The notes beneath the pieces were generated by a model. That model did no database searches. It saw only the letters and a program-made list of their open reading frames with translations, and was not told the DNA's origin. Positions 16,265 through 24,248 of a stretch of 64,000 bases of DNA are shown here, piece by piece. Positions within the stretch are counted from its first letter, which is position 1. The number at the start of each line of letters is the position of its first letter. The stretch is from Peredibacter starrii (GTDB lineage: Bacteria; Bdellovibrionota; Bacteriovoracia; Bacteriovoracales; Bacteriovoracaceae). Where the stretch lies: assembly GCF_034259205.1 (NCBI RefSeq), contig NZ_CP139487.1:1984001-2048000 (forward strand). Direction: 5' to 3'. The translations under genes were made by a program, and so were the position numbers.

Positions 16265-16396
16265 ATGCGTTTATTACTAGTATTAGTTTTAGGATTTAGT
16301 TTTGCGGCCTATGGCCAGAGAGTGAAAGAGAACATCAAGCAAAGCACGACACAGACAACAGATTCAAAACCTGTAAAGAAACAGGTCCGCAAATAA
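16265..16396 (+). CDS. Tiny exported protein, 43 aa
   Basis: MRLLLVLVLGFSFAAYG is a good signal peptide, followed by QRVKENIKQSTTQTT and a basic end KKQVRK. GAGG lies 5 nt before the ATG and a TATAAT box about 25 nt upstream (near 16237). The mature peptide would be about 26 residues. Its stop abuts the left arm of the interrupted terminator described under the IS. Unknown role. Confidence 0.6.
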   Translation: MRLLLVLVLGFSFAAYGQRVKENIKQSTTQTTDSKPVKKQVRK

Positions 16397-16434
16397 AAAG
16401 GGCCCTTATAAACTGTACCCCATAAAAAGTACAT

Positions 16435-17247
16435 TTAAAAAAAACCGCTTAATAATAGCCCTCGGTATTCTGCCGGGGGCTTTTTATTTAAACCCTTTTG
16501 GGGCCTTTCTTCATTATAATATTTGATGGTACTGGATACCACCTTTTCAACCTCTTCATATGATCGACATTTTTTAATCTCTAAGAGATCTTTGAAGTGA
16601 CCAAAAAATGATTCAATTGGTGCGTTATCTAGGCAATTACCTCTCCGTGACATCGACTGAGTTACACCTGCTAGCCTCAGAACTGCTCTAAATTCTTCAT
16701 TAGTATATTGGAAGCCTTGATCTGAATGAATCATTAGATCAGTTCTTTTCTCGATTGGAATCTTACTCAGCAATTCTTTGAACTCGCATGCAAATGCAGA
16801 TACTGTTGGTGTTTTCATTAATTTGTAAGAGACGATCTCGTTAGTCGCAAGGTCTTTGGTCGCTGACAAGAAAGCTTTGTCACAATTTCCATAATACAAG
16901 TAAGTCATATCTGTCGAATACACCTGATCTGGAAGTGGTGGATAGAAGTCTCTTTTAAGTAAGTTTGGTATTTCGACATGCTCCCCAGACTTCAAAGGGA
17001 TTGCGCGATAAGGATTTCGACGACGGATTTTTGTTTCAAATCCATACTCTCGTTTAATTCTGGCGATCTTTTTGTGGTTTATAACATGTCCATCTCTTCG
17101 CATGAGTAAATCAAGCGTGATGATACCTGCTTTTTTCCTACTTCTCTCGTGATAATGCTTAATGATCTTACATGCCATTCTATCTCTTTCTTGGCGGGCC
17201 TCTGAGGATTTTCGAGAGGAATAAAATCCACTTCGACTAACAGACAT
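16435..17247 (-). CDS. IS3-family transposase OrfB (DDE domain)
   Basis: 270 residues from the first in-frame ATG. HTH_21 and rve integrase core: first Asp in VYSTDMTYL, second in MIHSDQGFQY, and Glu in NAPIESFFGHFK, with the family GNCLDN signature and a YNEERPQKGL end. Upstream of this ATG the frame continues to the end of orfA, where TTTTTTC would allow a -1 shift to give an OrfAB fusion transposase, the active form in this family. Confidence 0.92.
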   Translation of the reverse strand: MSVSRSGFYSSRKSSEARQERDRMACKIIKHYHERSRKKAGIITLDLLMRRDGHVINHKKIARIKREYGFETKIRRRNPYRAIPLKSGEHVEIPNLLKRDFYPPLPDQVYSTDMTYLYYGNCDKAFLSATKDLATNEIVSYKLMKTPTVSAFACEFKELLSKIPIEKRTDLMIHSDQGFQYTNEEFRAVLRLAGVTQSMSRRGNCLDNAPIESFFGHFKDLLEIKKCRSYEEVEKVVSSTIKYYNEERPQKGLNKKPPAEYRGLLLSGFF

Positions 17248-17303
17248 TAAACGACAAAGATAGGAGCGATTTAACGATGGATCTTTGGAGATGGCCTCAC
17301 CGA

Positions 17304-17687
17304 TTAAAGAAAAAACAGCGGATCGTCTTCGGTGAGACCTTGGGCCTTTTTTAGCTGAGCATTGATCTCCTTTTGGAGAGCAAGTTCGGCTTTGAGCTCC
17401 TCGATAGTCATTTTATTAGGATCTTTCCGGCGACCACGCTTCTTTGGTACATTTTTAAACTTTTCTTCTCTTCTCCATCTATTCAGTGAGGAGTCAACGT
17501 ACTTCTTATCGAAGCAGTTAACACTAAGAGTATCATTGAAGAATTGTTGACGAGTTCTACCGTCATCTACTCCATGGAGCATGAGCCGTTTAAATTCATT
17601 GCTGAACGAAATAGATTTTTCGGTAATTTTAATAACGTAGGGATTAGTTGTGAGCTTTTTGCGCTCAGAAAGAGAAAAGGCCCTCAT
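17304..17687 (-). CDS. IS3-family transposase OrfA
   Basis: 127 residues. N-terminal helical DNA-binding part, SLNRWRREEKFKNVPKKRGRRKDP, then a leucine-zipper-like C-terminal helix MTIEELKAELALQKEINAQLKKAQG used for multimerisation. Ends LFFL-stop at the slippery run. In frame 0 relative to OrfB at -1. Confidence 0.85.
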   Translation of the reverse strand: MRAFSLSERKKLTTNPYVIKITEKSISFSNEFKRLMLHGVDDGRTRQQFFNDTLSVNCFDKKYVDSSLNRWRREEKFKNVPKKRGRRKDPNKMTIEELKAELALQKEINAQLKKAQGLTEDDPLFFL

Positions 17688-17785
17688 AATCTGCTCCTTT
17701 TAAGGATTTTAGCCCATTTTTTAGAAAAGCGGTTTTTTTAGCTTGTCTAGAAAATGGGGTACAGATCATTACGGGCCCTTCTCTT

Positions 17786-18355
17786 TTATAGCACTTCTTT
17801 TAAAGCTTCTTTTGAATGAGCTTCAACATCTTTGTGAAGCGAGTTTCCATGAGCATCCATCGTTACTACAACCGGAAAATCTTCTACAGACATTTCCCAG
17901 ATCGCCTCTGGAAGACCGAACTCTTCAAGGTATAGACCATCTACTGATTTAATCTTCTCAGCAAGAACCTGAGCAGCGCCGCCTACAGCGTGGAAATAAA
18001 CGCAGCCGTACTCTTTACAAGCATCAAGGGTCTTTTGTCCCATGCCACCTTTACCAATCACACCAACGATACCGTGATCACGAATCACTTCCCACTGATA
18101 TGGCTCTTCACGAATAGAAGTCGTAGGCCCCGCGGCAGTAACAGTCCACTTCTTAGTTTTCTTATCTTGAAGAGTCACTGGACCGCAGTGATAGATAATT
18201 TGGTTTTTAAGATTTACCGGAGATTTCCCACCGTCGTGAAGGTACTTGTGAACAGCATCACGGCCGGTAAAAAGCTTACCAGTGATGAGAACCATGTCTC
18301 CCACTTTAAGTTCACGAACTGCTTCTGGAGAAAACGGATAAGATAGTTTTTTCAT
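17786..18355 (-). CDS. Class I fumarate hydratase, beta (C-terminal) subunit
   Basis: 189 residues from ATG 18355, one nucleotide after the alpha-subunit stop. Family features: LSYPFSPEAVRELKVGDMVLITGKLFTGRDA, then HCGPV, TAAGPTTSIREEP, and GKGGMG. Together with the alpha subunit it forms the oxygen-sensitive [4Fe-4S] fumarase that converts fumarate to malate. The split two-gene form is common outside enterobacteria. Confidence 0.92.
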   Translation of the reverse strand: MKKLSYPFSPEAVRELKVGDMVLITGKLFTGRDAVHKYLHDGGKSPVNLKNQIIYHCGPVTLQDKKTKKWTVTAAGPTTSIREEPYQWEVIRDHGIVGVIGKGGMGQKTLDACKEYGCVYFHAVGGAAQVLAEKIKSVDGLYLEEFGLPEAIWEMSVEDFPVVVTMDAHGNSLHKDVEAHSKEALKEVL

Positions 18356-18356
18356 A

Positions 18357-19346
18357 TTAGTACAACCATTTTTTAATTGTGTTTTTCTTAGCATCAAGCA
18401 CCACACCCTGACGGCGGAATGCCCAGCACATGTATGAAATTGAAACGAAGAATGAGGCAGGAACGCGGTTAGCGTGAGTCATCTTACATGAGATAAGAGT
18501 TGTCTTACCACCGAAGCCCATAGGGCCGATTCCGAGTTTGTTACATGTTTCAACGATCTCTGATTCTAGTTTTGCTAGATCTGCATTCGTGTTTTTATCA
18601 TCAAGTTTACGAAGAAGTTGTTTCTTCGCTGCGTAGGCTGAGTCAGCACGGTCACCACCGATACAAACACCCAGTGCGCCTGGACCGCAACCTTTACCTT
18701 GAGCTTTATAAACTGCATCGATCACAACCTTACGTACACCTTCAAGATCACGACCCGCACCTAGAGTTGTGTCTGGAAGAGAGTATTGAGCAGAAACGTT
18801 TTCGCAACCGCCGCCCTTAAGAACAAGCTTAACTTCAACTTCTTTGCCTTTCGTTTCATAGAAGTGAATTGAAGGGTGACCTTCACCAAGATTTGTTCCT
18901 GCGTTTTCACCAGTAAGAGAGTTTACTGAGTTCTGACGGAGGTAACCTTTTTGAGTTGCTTTAACCACGGCCTTCTTAATGAGTTCTTTGAAGTCATTCT
19001 GGAAGAATCCAGGAGGGTGATAAACGAAGAAAATCACAGTTCCAGTATCCTGGCAAAGCGGCTGAGACTTAAACTTAGCAAGATCCATATTATCTTTGAT
19101 GATGTTCATGGCGTAAGAAGCAGTTGTGTTCTGCTCTTCTTGTGAACGGGCCTTCATCAGAGTTTTTGCCACATCATCAGGAACTACTGTTGAAGTGATG
19201 CGGATGAGTTCAAGAAGGGATTCGATGGTTTGTGTTTTGGGATCGATTTTTTTTGCTGCGGGAACTTTCTTAGAGAGGACTTTTTTTACCGGTTTTTTTG
19301 CCACGGCCTTTTTTACAGGGCGCTTTGTGGCCACTTTCTTAGTCAT
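18357..19346 (-). CDS. Class I fumarate hydratase, alpha subunit with Lys/Ala-rich N-terminal tail
   Basis: 329 residues. Catalytic domain starts near residue 36; cluster cysteines are in SQPLCQDTGT, KGGGCENVS and near GCGPGALGVCIGGDR, and GPMGFGGKTT follows. The first 34 residues are an added Lys/Ala/Pro/Val tail with repeated AKKPVKK-like units, resembling histone- or nucleoid-type basic tails and not part of the enzyme fold. TTAGGAG SD precedes the ATG. It is the first gene of the two-gene operon, which ends near the IS. Confidence 0.9.
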   Translation of the reverse strand: MTKKVATKRPVKKAVAKKPVKKVLSKKVPAAKKIDPKTQTIESLLELIRITSTVVPDDVAKTLMKARSQEEQNTTASYAMNIIKDNMDLAKFKSQPLCQDTGTVIFFVYHPPGFFQNDFKELIKKAVVKATQKGYLRQNSVNSLTGENAGTNLGEGHPSIHFYETKGKEVEVKLVLKGGGCENVSAQYSLPDTTLGAGRDLEGVRKVVIDAVYKAQGKGCGPGALGVCIGGDRADSAYAAKKQLLRKLDDKNTNADLAKLESEIVETCNKLGIGPMGFGGKTTLISCKMTHANRVPASFFVSISYMCWAFRRQGVVLDAKKNTIKKWLY

Positions 19347-19412
19347 AAATATCTCCTAATATGTGGCTACATTTTAGTCGTAAGTTCGTTCTTTTTGAAG
19401 GAAAATTGTCGT

Positions 19413-20465
19413 ATGGAAAAATCTCTTGCCCATGTTTTTTTGAAACTCGGATTTTTGAGCTTCGGAGGACCTGCTGCTCATATTGCTATGATGCGCTCAG
19501 AAGTCGTGGATAGACGTGCCTGGTTATCGGAAAAGGAGTTTATGGATCTCCTTGGTGCCACAAATCTCATTCCCGGTCCCAATTCAACTGAGCTGGCCAT
19601 TTTCATCGGTCATAAGCTGGCCGGATGGCGTGGACTCATCATAAGTGGTGTGTGTTTTATTTTACCGGCCTTTTTAATCGTTCTCGCTGTGGCCGCCTTG
19701 TATTCTCATTTTGGAACAGTTCCAGATACTAATGCAATTCTAAAAGGTATGCGGCCCGTGGTGGTGGGGGTGGTTTTCCTGGCCCTCTGGAAACTTGGTC
19801 AAACGATCTACAACACCGGTATGGTATCGATCATTACCTTGGTCCTTTCTAGCGTTTTAATTTTTTACGGAATCAACGAGTTGGCTGTTATTTTTGGTGC
19901 TGGCCTTTTCATGGGCCTCTATAGAACAAAGTTTCATCAGAAACTAAGCTTGAGTTTTGAATTGTTTATGTTCTTTTTCAAGGTCGGCTCGGTACTGTTT
20001 GGAAGTGGATACGTTCTCCTTGGATTTTTGCAAAAGGACTTGGTTGAAAAATCTAAGCTTCTGACTGAGTCTCAATTATTGGATGCCATCACTATTGGGC
20101 AGGTGACACCTGGGCCGGTCTTCACAACAGCGTCTTTCATTGGTTATCTCATTGATGGTTTCAGTGGATCCATATTCTCGACATTGGGGATTTTTGTGCC
20201 CTCATTTATTTTTGTGGCATTAGTAACCCCATTTCTTACTCGATTGCGTGCCTCAGAATTTTTTTCTCATGCTTTGGATGGAGTGAATGCTGCTTCGCTG
20301 GGGCTCATGATTGTTGTGTTAATCAAGCTTTCTATGGCCAGTTTTATAAATCCTCTAACAGCTGCCTTGGGTCTAATTTCGATCACTCTTTTACTGGTAT
20401 TTAAAAGATTAAATTCCGCTTACTTAATAATCTCTGGCGGTGCTCTCGGTTATTTCTTTTTATAA
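19413..20465 (+). CDS. Chromate transporter family protein (ChrA)
   Basis: 350 residues, about ten hydrophobic segments, two CHR domains. First domain: LGFLSFGGPAAHIAMM, then GATNLIPGPNSTELAIFIG. Second: FKVGSVLFGSGYVLLGFL, then TIGQVTPGPVFTTASFIGY. Start at ATG 19413 (AAGGA upstream); the frame is open through the divergent fumarase region but that is antisense. The family extrudes chromate in some bacteria; many members have unknown substrates. Confidence 0.88.
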   Translation: MEKSLAHVFLKLGFLSFGGPAAHIAMMRSEVVDRRAWLSEKEFMDLLGATNLIPGPNSTELAIFIGHKLAGWRGLIISGVCFILPAFLIVLAVAALYSHFGTVPDTNAILKGMRPVVVGVVFLALWKLGQTIYNTGMVSIITLVLSSVLIFYGINELAVIFGAGLFMGLYRTKFHQKLSLSFELFMFFFKVGSVLFGSGYVLLGFLQKDLVEKSKLLTESQLLDAITIGQVTPGPVFTTASFIGYLIDGFSGSIFSTLGIFVPSFIFVALVTPFLTRLRASEFFSHALDGVNAASLGLMIVVLIKLSMASFINPLTAALGLISITLLLVFKRLNSAYLIISGGALGYFFL

Positions 20466-20481
20466 TTTTTTTCGTTCAAAC

Positions 20482-20509
20482 CTTGACGAAAATGAAACGC
20501 CTCCCATCT
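20482..20509 (+). promoter_or_regulatory. Sigma-32-like heat-shock promoter of hsp20
   Basis: CTTGACG (20482-20488), 12-nt spacer, CTCCCATCT (20501-20509) resembles the CTTGAA / CCCCATNT boxes of RpoH promoters, placed 45 bp before the Hsp20 ATG. Good match at the -10 box, fair at -35. Confidence 0.6.
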
Positions 20510-20554
20510 TGTAAGCAAGAAAGGAATACGGAAATCACCTAATAAGGAGGCACT

Positions 20555-21001
20555 ATGTATCACTTTGAACTAAAACCGAATCGCACTCACAATCAATGGG
20601 AAAAAGAATTTGAAAAACTTTTCGATGTCTTCTCGAAAGAAGACTTATATGCCCCGGTTTGTGAAATTCAGGACGAGGAAAAATCTTATCTCATCAGTCT
20701 GGATATTCCAGGTGCTCGTAAGGAAGACATCAACATTGAAGTAAAAGACAATCATCTTCACATCTCTGGTGAACGTAAATACACCGGGAAAACTGACAAA
20801 GACTACGTTCTCCGCTCAGAACGTCGCTATGGAAAATTTTCACGGGTCTTTAGCTTACCTAAGAATGTGAACCCAGATGCGATTGAGGCCAGATTCGAAA
20901 ACGGAGTTTTGGATCTGACCTTACCTAAAGAAGCCAAATCTCAAACGCGCAAAATCGCGATTTCAGATTGGTCTAAGGCAGAGACCGATCTGAAGAGTTA
21001 A
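20555..21001 (+). CDS. Hsp20/alpha-crystallin small heat-shock protein
   Basis: 148 residues. Alpha-crystallin domain: YLISLDIPGARKEDINIEVKDNHLHISGERK, then RSERRYGKFSRVFSLP, then ARFENGVLDLTLPK (the family GVL motif), and a C-terminal KIAI in the place of the I-x-I anchor. AAGGAGG SD. Binds unfolding proteins as ATP-independent holdase. Own heat-shock-like promoter and terminator. Confidence 0.95.
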   Translation: MYHFELKPNRTHNQWEKEFEKLFDVFSKEDLYAPVCEIQDEEKSYLISLDIPGARKEDINIEVKDNHLHISGERKYTGKTDKDYVLRSERRYGKFSRVFSLPKNVNPDAIEARFENGVLDLTLPKEAKSQTRKIAISDWSKAETDLKS

Positions 21002-21016
21002 TTCTCCTCCCTTTTT

Positions 21017-21039
21017 AGGGCCTCCTTTCCGGGGGCCCT
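21017..21039 (+). terminator. Terminator after hsp20
   Basis: AGGGCCTCC, loop TTTCC, GGGGGCCCT, then eight Ts. Confidence 0.9.
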
Positions 21040-21090
21040 TTTTTTTCTTCACCAAATCCAAACAAACAAAGCCATCTTTCCTGTCATATA

Positions 21091-21122
21091 AGCTCCTGCA
21101 TTAAAACAATCCAACAGGAGTT
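21091..21122 (+). promoter_or_regulatory. Leader hairpin occluding the SD of the 21128 gene
   Basis: AGCTCCTG (21091-21098) pairs with CAGGAGTT (21115-21122), eight pairs including one G.U, loop 16 nt. The 3' arm is the SD AGGAG of ATG 21128. Confidence 0.5.
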
Positions 21123-21127
21123 CTCTC

Positions 21128-21583
21128 ATGAAAAACCTTCTCGTTATTCTCTCTCTCGTTCTTTCATCTTTCTCATTCGCGGGTCCGGAAGATCATATTC
21201 CAGGTGCTGTTTACGCCACTAAATCAAAGGTTCCTTACTATCTAATGGAACTTGTTTTTGATTCAGCGGTTGTTACTCCGAATCTAAGAACATTGTTCCT
21301 TGAAGCACGCTACGGAAATTTTTTCGGAGACTTCAAAGTGACGAACGTTATCTTTAAAACAGAAGATGATATGGTGATCACAGCTGAGAAAGTTCTCTTT
21401 GATAGATCGTCAGGAATTTGTGATGACGCTGAAAGAGCAGTGGCAACAGTTAAGGCAGTTTCGAACATCACTAGCGGAATTGATCCTAAGGCGATGGAAA
21501 TATCTGTTGAGTATTGGTCAACAAATGACAACTGTCACAACTATGGCCAGACTGAAATTCTAAAATACGAATTAAAACAGTAA
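21128..21583 (+). CDS. Exported hypothetical protein, 151 aa
   Basis: Signal peptide MKNLLVILSLVLSSFSFA, then GPEDHIPGAVYAT. Two cysteines in the mature part (SGICDDAE and NDNCHNYG) could pair. Hydrophobic-acidic pattern (YYLMELVFDSAVVTPN) suggests a beta-rich fold. I do not recognise the family. Monocistronic between two terminators, with an SD-occluding leader hairpin. Confidence 0.7.
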   Translation: MKNLLVILSLVLSSFSFAGPEDHIPGAVYATKSKVPYYLMELVFDSAVVTPNLRTLFLEARYGNFFGDFKVTNVIFKTEDDMVITAEKVLFDRSSGICDDAERAVATVKAVSNITSGIDPKAMEISVEYWSTNDNCHNYGQTEILKYELKQ

Positions 21584-21589
21584 TCTCGC

Positions 21590-21613
21590 AAGGGCCCCTT
21601 TTCAGGGGCCCTT
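21590..21613 (+). terminator. Terminator after the 21128 gene
   Basis: AAGGGCCCCT, loop TTTC, AGGGGCCCTT, then TTTATTT. Confidence 0.92.
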
Positions 21614-21653
21614 TTTATTTGGAATAATGGACCTTCATAAAAGTGAGGTATCT

Positions 21654-22058
21654 ATGCACCAAATGCACGCTATTTATCAGGGCGAATTGAGAACTGAGGC
21701 CCTTCATTTAAATTCAAATAACATTATCTATACTGATGCTCCAAAAGATAATCAGGGTAAGGGTGAAGCGTTTTCACCAACTGATCTTTTATCAACTTCA
21801 CTTGCCAGCTGTATGCTGACAATTATGGCGATGAAGGCGCGAACTCTGGGGATTGAGCTTCAGGGAGTGAAGGTGCAGATTGAGAAGAAGATGCAGGCAG
21901 CTCCTCGGAAGGTGTCGGAGATTGTTCTACACTTTGACTGGCAGGGACTGGATCAGCGGATTCCGGCCGAGCATCTGGCGCAGTTGAAGGAGGCGGGAGT
22001 GACGTGTCCTGTGGCGCTGTCACTGGATCCTTCGGTAAAGAAGACTCTGGTTTGGTAA
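21654..22058 (+). CDS. OsmC-family peroxidase-like protein
   Basis: 134 residues from ATG 21654 (GAGG SD). OsmC pattern: FSPTDLLSTSLASCMLTIMAMKA with the first redox Cys, and GVTCPVALSLDPSVK with the second Cys. Reduces organic hydroperoxides. The 3' 236 bp are read in antisense as the C-terminal tail of the subtilase. Codon choice shifts there to CTG/CAG/GCG/AAG, as expected for a doubly coding stretch, while the protein itself stays normal for its family. Confidence 0.9.
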   Translation: MHQMHAIYQGELRTEALHLNSNNIIYTDAPKDNQGKGEAFSPTDLLSTSLASCMLTIMAMKARTLGIELQGVKVQIEKKMQAAPRKVSEIVLHFDWQGLDQRIPAEHLAQLKEAGVTCPVALSLDPSVKKTLVW

Positions 22059-23463
22059 CTGGAGCTGGGGCCACAGTTGTAGGCTCCTCTGGCTCATCAA
22101 CTTCCTGAGGTGTAATCACACTCGGGAATGATTCTAAAACTTTCTTTTTCATTTCCTCCGGAGTCACTGCCGGAGGAAGTCCACCAATATTCACATGATC
22201 TTCCATTGGAATAAGACCTGATTTCCCAAGCTGAATCGCCTGATCTATCGACATGTCTTTTGAAAGAAGTGCGGCCTTAAGGGCGTGATGGTTATTAGCG
22301 ATTGAACCTGAAATCATTTTGTCATTCAGGTGAGTTTTCTCATCACCAGTTTCAAGAATAATGCGCTTGATATTGGCCGGAGTGAGTTTCGGATTCGTAT
22401 TGAGAATCTGGGCAGCAAGGTTTGAGATATAAGGTGCGGCCATAGATGTACCACTGGCCGGAGAGTAAAGATCACTTCCGTCCTGAGAGTAAACCTTTGG
22501 AACAATCGAAAGAATCGCCACGCCAGGCGCACCAATATCTACCGAGGCCTTCCCAAAGTTAGAAAAAGTCGCCAGATAATCACCATTCATCGCTGCCACG
22601 GTAATGGCATTCGGAACTTTAATGCGTGAAGGGTAGTGATGATACTGATCATTATCCAGACCCGAGTTCCCGGCCGAAAACACAAACAGGATATTCGGAT
22701 GGCGAAGCATGGTTTTTTCACCACGACGATAAAGCTCAGCGAAATAATTATTCGTATAGTTTAAGAGGCGAGGCTCATCGATCTCTTTTCCTGTGAACTC
22801 TTTATAGCGTTCACGGAACTTCGTCATAATGTTCTTAAAGGTGATACCGTAAGAGCCATTCACCACTTCAATGCGTTTATTCGAAACGTAACGACAGATC
22901 TTGGTGAATTTCTTTGAAACACGGTCCAGGGAGTTCTTAATATCTTCTTCAAACTTCTGATCGGGAGTTTTAGCAGTTAGAGGAATCTCACCCTCTTTGG
23001 TGTTATCTTCAACTACTACTACCGGGTTAGGAATATTGAGGCCACGAATAGGGAAGATCGAAATGTTTTCACCTTCACGAAGAGCAATTCCGGCGACAAA
23101 AGTTCCGTGAGAATGTTTTTTGAACATCCGCACTTTTTCCATAAAAGTCTTATCGGCGTTCTTTTTCTTATACCACTCAAACTCTTCCATCGAGAGACCT
23201 TCGCGGTGACCTTTGGCACGGAGAGTTCGATAAAGCAGAACTTCCTGAATATCAGACTTATCTTCAATAACAGGTTTTTTTAAGTGAGAGTTGTCGAAAA
23301 AGTCCCAGCCTTGAAAATCAATGGCCTCTTCGTCGGTCTCTTTTTTCAGGATTTTTGGTTTTAGGTAATCGTGATCCAGATCGAAACCAGTGTCGATAAT
23401 AGCAATAGTCGCGCCGTAACTCGCGTTCGCAAGGAATAATAGGAAAAGGGCCAAACGGATCAT
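21823..23463 (-). CDS. Exported subtilisin-like serine protease (S8)
   Basis: 546 residues, signal peptide MIRLALFLLFLANASYG, no propeptide visible before the catalytic Asp D24 (IIDTGF). His H119 in HGTFVAGIA, oxyanion Asn N266 in FSAGNSG, Ser S340 in SGTSMAAPY. A roughly 90-residue insert separates Asp and His. From about residue 455 the chain becomes Pro/Ser/Ala/Glu-rich (APAPVTKPESS...) and low-complexity; the last 78 residues are encoded antisense to osmC. Probably surface-attached or secreted protease. The lack of a propeptide suggests limited-substrate or chaperoned folding. Confidence 0.87.
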   Translation of the reverse strand: MIRLALFLLFLANASYGATIAIIDTGFDLDHDYLKPKILKKETDEEAIDFQGWDFFDNSHLKKPVIEDKSDIQEVLLYRTLRAKGHREGLSMEEFEWYKKKNADKTFMEKVRMFKKHSHGTFVAGIALREGENISIFPIRGLNIPNPVVVVEDNTKEGEIPLTAKTPDQKFEEDIKNSLDRVSKKFTKICRYVSNKRIEVVNGSYGITFKNIMTKFRERYKEFTGKEIDEPRLLNYTNNYFAELYRRGEKTMLRHPNILFVFSAGNSGLDNDQYHHYPSRIKVPNAITVAAMNGDYLATFSNFGKASVDIGAPGVAILSIVPKVYSQDGSDLYSPASGTSMAAPYISNLAAQILNTNPKLTPANIKRIILETGDEKTHLNDKMISGSIANNHHALKAALLSKDMSIDQAIQLGKSGLIPMEDHVNIGGLPPAVTPEEMKKKVLESFPSVITPQEVDEPEEPTTVAPAPVTKPESSLPKDPVTAPQDTSLPPPSTAPDARPESADPVPASQSVEQSPTPSEELPASSSQSAPSLPEAQSPEFAPSSP

Positions 23464-23507
23464 GAGAGAATTGTAATGGGAAAGAAACAGACTTTCGAGA
23501 ACAAAAA

Positions 23508-23525
23508 GGCCCTCCGAAGAGGGCC
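23508..23525 (-). terminator. Terminator after yceI
   Basis: Minus strand GGCCCTC, loop TTCG, GAGGGCC, then TTTTT. Confidence 0.9.
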
Positions 23526-23544
23526 CATTAGACGGAGACGGGAA

Positions 23545-24135
23545 TTATTTTTTAGCTGAAAGATCGATTGCTAGAGTAAATTCGTCGTTAATTGCCTTGT
23601 CACCAAGACCTTTAATGAATGAACCTGAACCGTAAACTAGACCCCATTTAGTGCGGTTAATAGTTACGTTTGATTTACCAGTTACACCAGCATCTGTCTT
23701 TTTAAGATCAGTTACCAGGAAAGTAATAGGGTTTGTCTTACCGATCATAGTAAGGTCACCAGTTACTTCTAGGCCTTTATCAGTTTTCTTAGAGTTTTTG
23801 ATAACAAGTTTAGCTTCAGGATATTTAGCTGTATCGAAGAAATCTGCAGACTTCATGTGGCCAAGATACTTAGCGTTTGTATCTTTATCAGTGATGTCTG
23901 TGCTTGTTAGTGAGTTCATATCAACAACAACTTCACCACCAGTGATTTGTTCGCCTAGGAAAGTAAGGTTACCGCTTTTTGCAGTTACGTTACCAGTGTG
24001 TTGACCAGTTACTTTCTTACCAACATAAACGATCTTAGTAGCAGCAGAGTCTACATTGTAAGTTTGAGTCATAGGTTTGTTTTGAGCGTACGCAGTAGCA
24101 GAGAAAGCAAGAGCAACAGCTAATAATGTTTTCAT
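23545..24135 (-). CDS. YceI-family periplasmic protein
   Basis: 196 residues, signal peptide MKTLLAVALAFSATAYA. YceI lipocalin-like features: YNVDSAATKIVYVGKKVTGQHTGNV, HMKSADFFDTAKYPEAKLV, GDLTMIGKTNPITF, and NRTKWGLVYGSG. Binds polyisoprenoid or amphiphilic ligands in known structures. GAGGAG SD. Divergent from a LysR regulator 113 bp away, which may control it. Transcribed alone. Confidence 0.92.
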   Translation of the reverse strand: MKTLLAVALAFSATAYAQNKPMTQTYNVDSAATKIVYVGKKVTGQHTGNVTAKSGNLTFLGEQITGGEVVVDMNSLTSTDITDKDTNAKYLGHMKSADFFDTAKYPEAKLVIKNSKKTDKGLEVTGDLTMIGKTNPITFLVTDLKKTDAGVTGKSNVTINRTKWGLVYGSGSFIKGLGDKAINDEFTLAIDLSAKK

Positions 24136-24248
24136 ATAAACTCCTCAGTTTGATGAACATTAGATTTTGATGCTTCCATGATGAGGGCATTTCTGATAAA
24201 AAAAAAGACAGTTTTTTTGATAAACTATATAAGAAATAATTATACCCT

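Larger units (their letters stand above)
16414..17763 (-). mobile_element. IS3-family insertion sequence, 1350 bp
   Basis: Terminal inverted repeats: TGTACCCCAT at the left end (16414-16423) matches ATGGGGTACA at the right end (17754-17763) perfectly over 10 bp, and the match weakens after that; ends are 5'-TG...CA-3' as in the IS3 family. It contains orfA and orfB in two frames related by -1, both apparently intact. I see no target duplication (AAC on the left, GAT on the right). One complete, probably active copy. Confidence 0.9.
16398..17780. other. Transcription terminator apparently split by the IS
   Basis: AAGGGCCC at 16398-16405 on the left of the IS and GGGCCCTT at 17773-17780 on the right are complementary arms, with A-rich sequence outside the left arm and TTCTCTTTT outside the right. 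Removing the 1350-bp IS would leave a hairpin with a loop of about 16 nt: a bidirectional terminator between the 43-aa gene and the fumarase operon. Inferred; GGGCCC is self-complementary, so the match is short. Confidence 0.5.

Noticed and set aside
16411-17766. Target-site duplication of the IS
   Set aside because: Flanking triplets and quadruplets do not match on the two sides, with either choice of IS end.
20499-20546. GCCTCC/GGAGGC pairing before hsp20 as another SD hairpin
   Set aside because: The left half is in the -10 promoter box, so it would not be transcribed.
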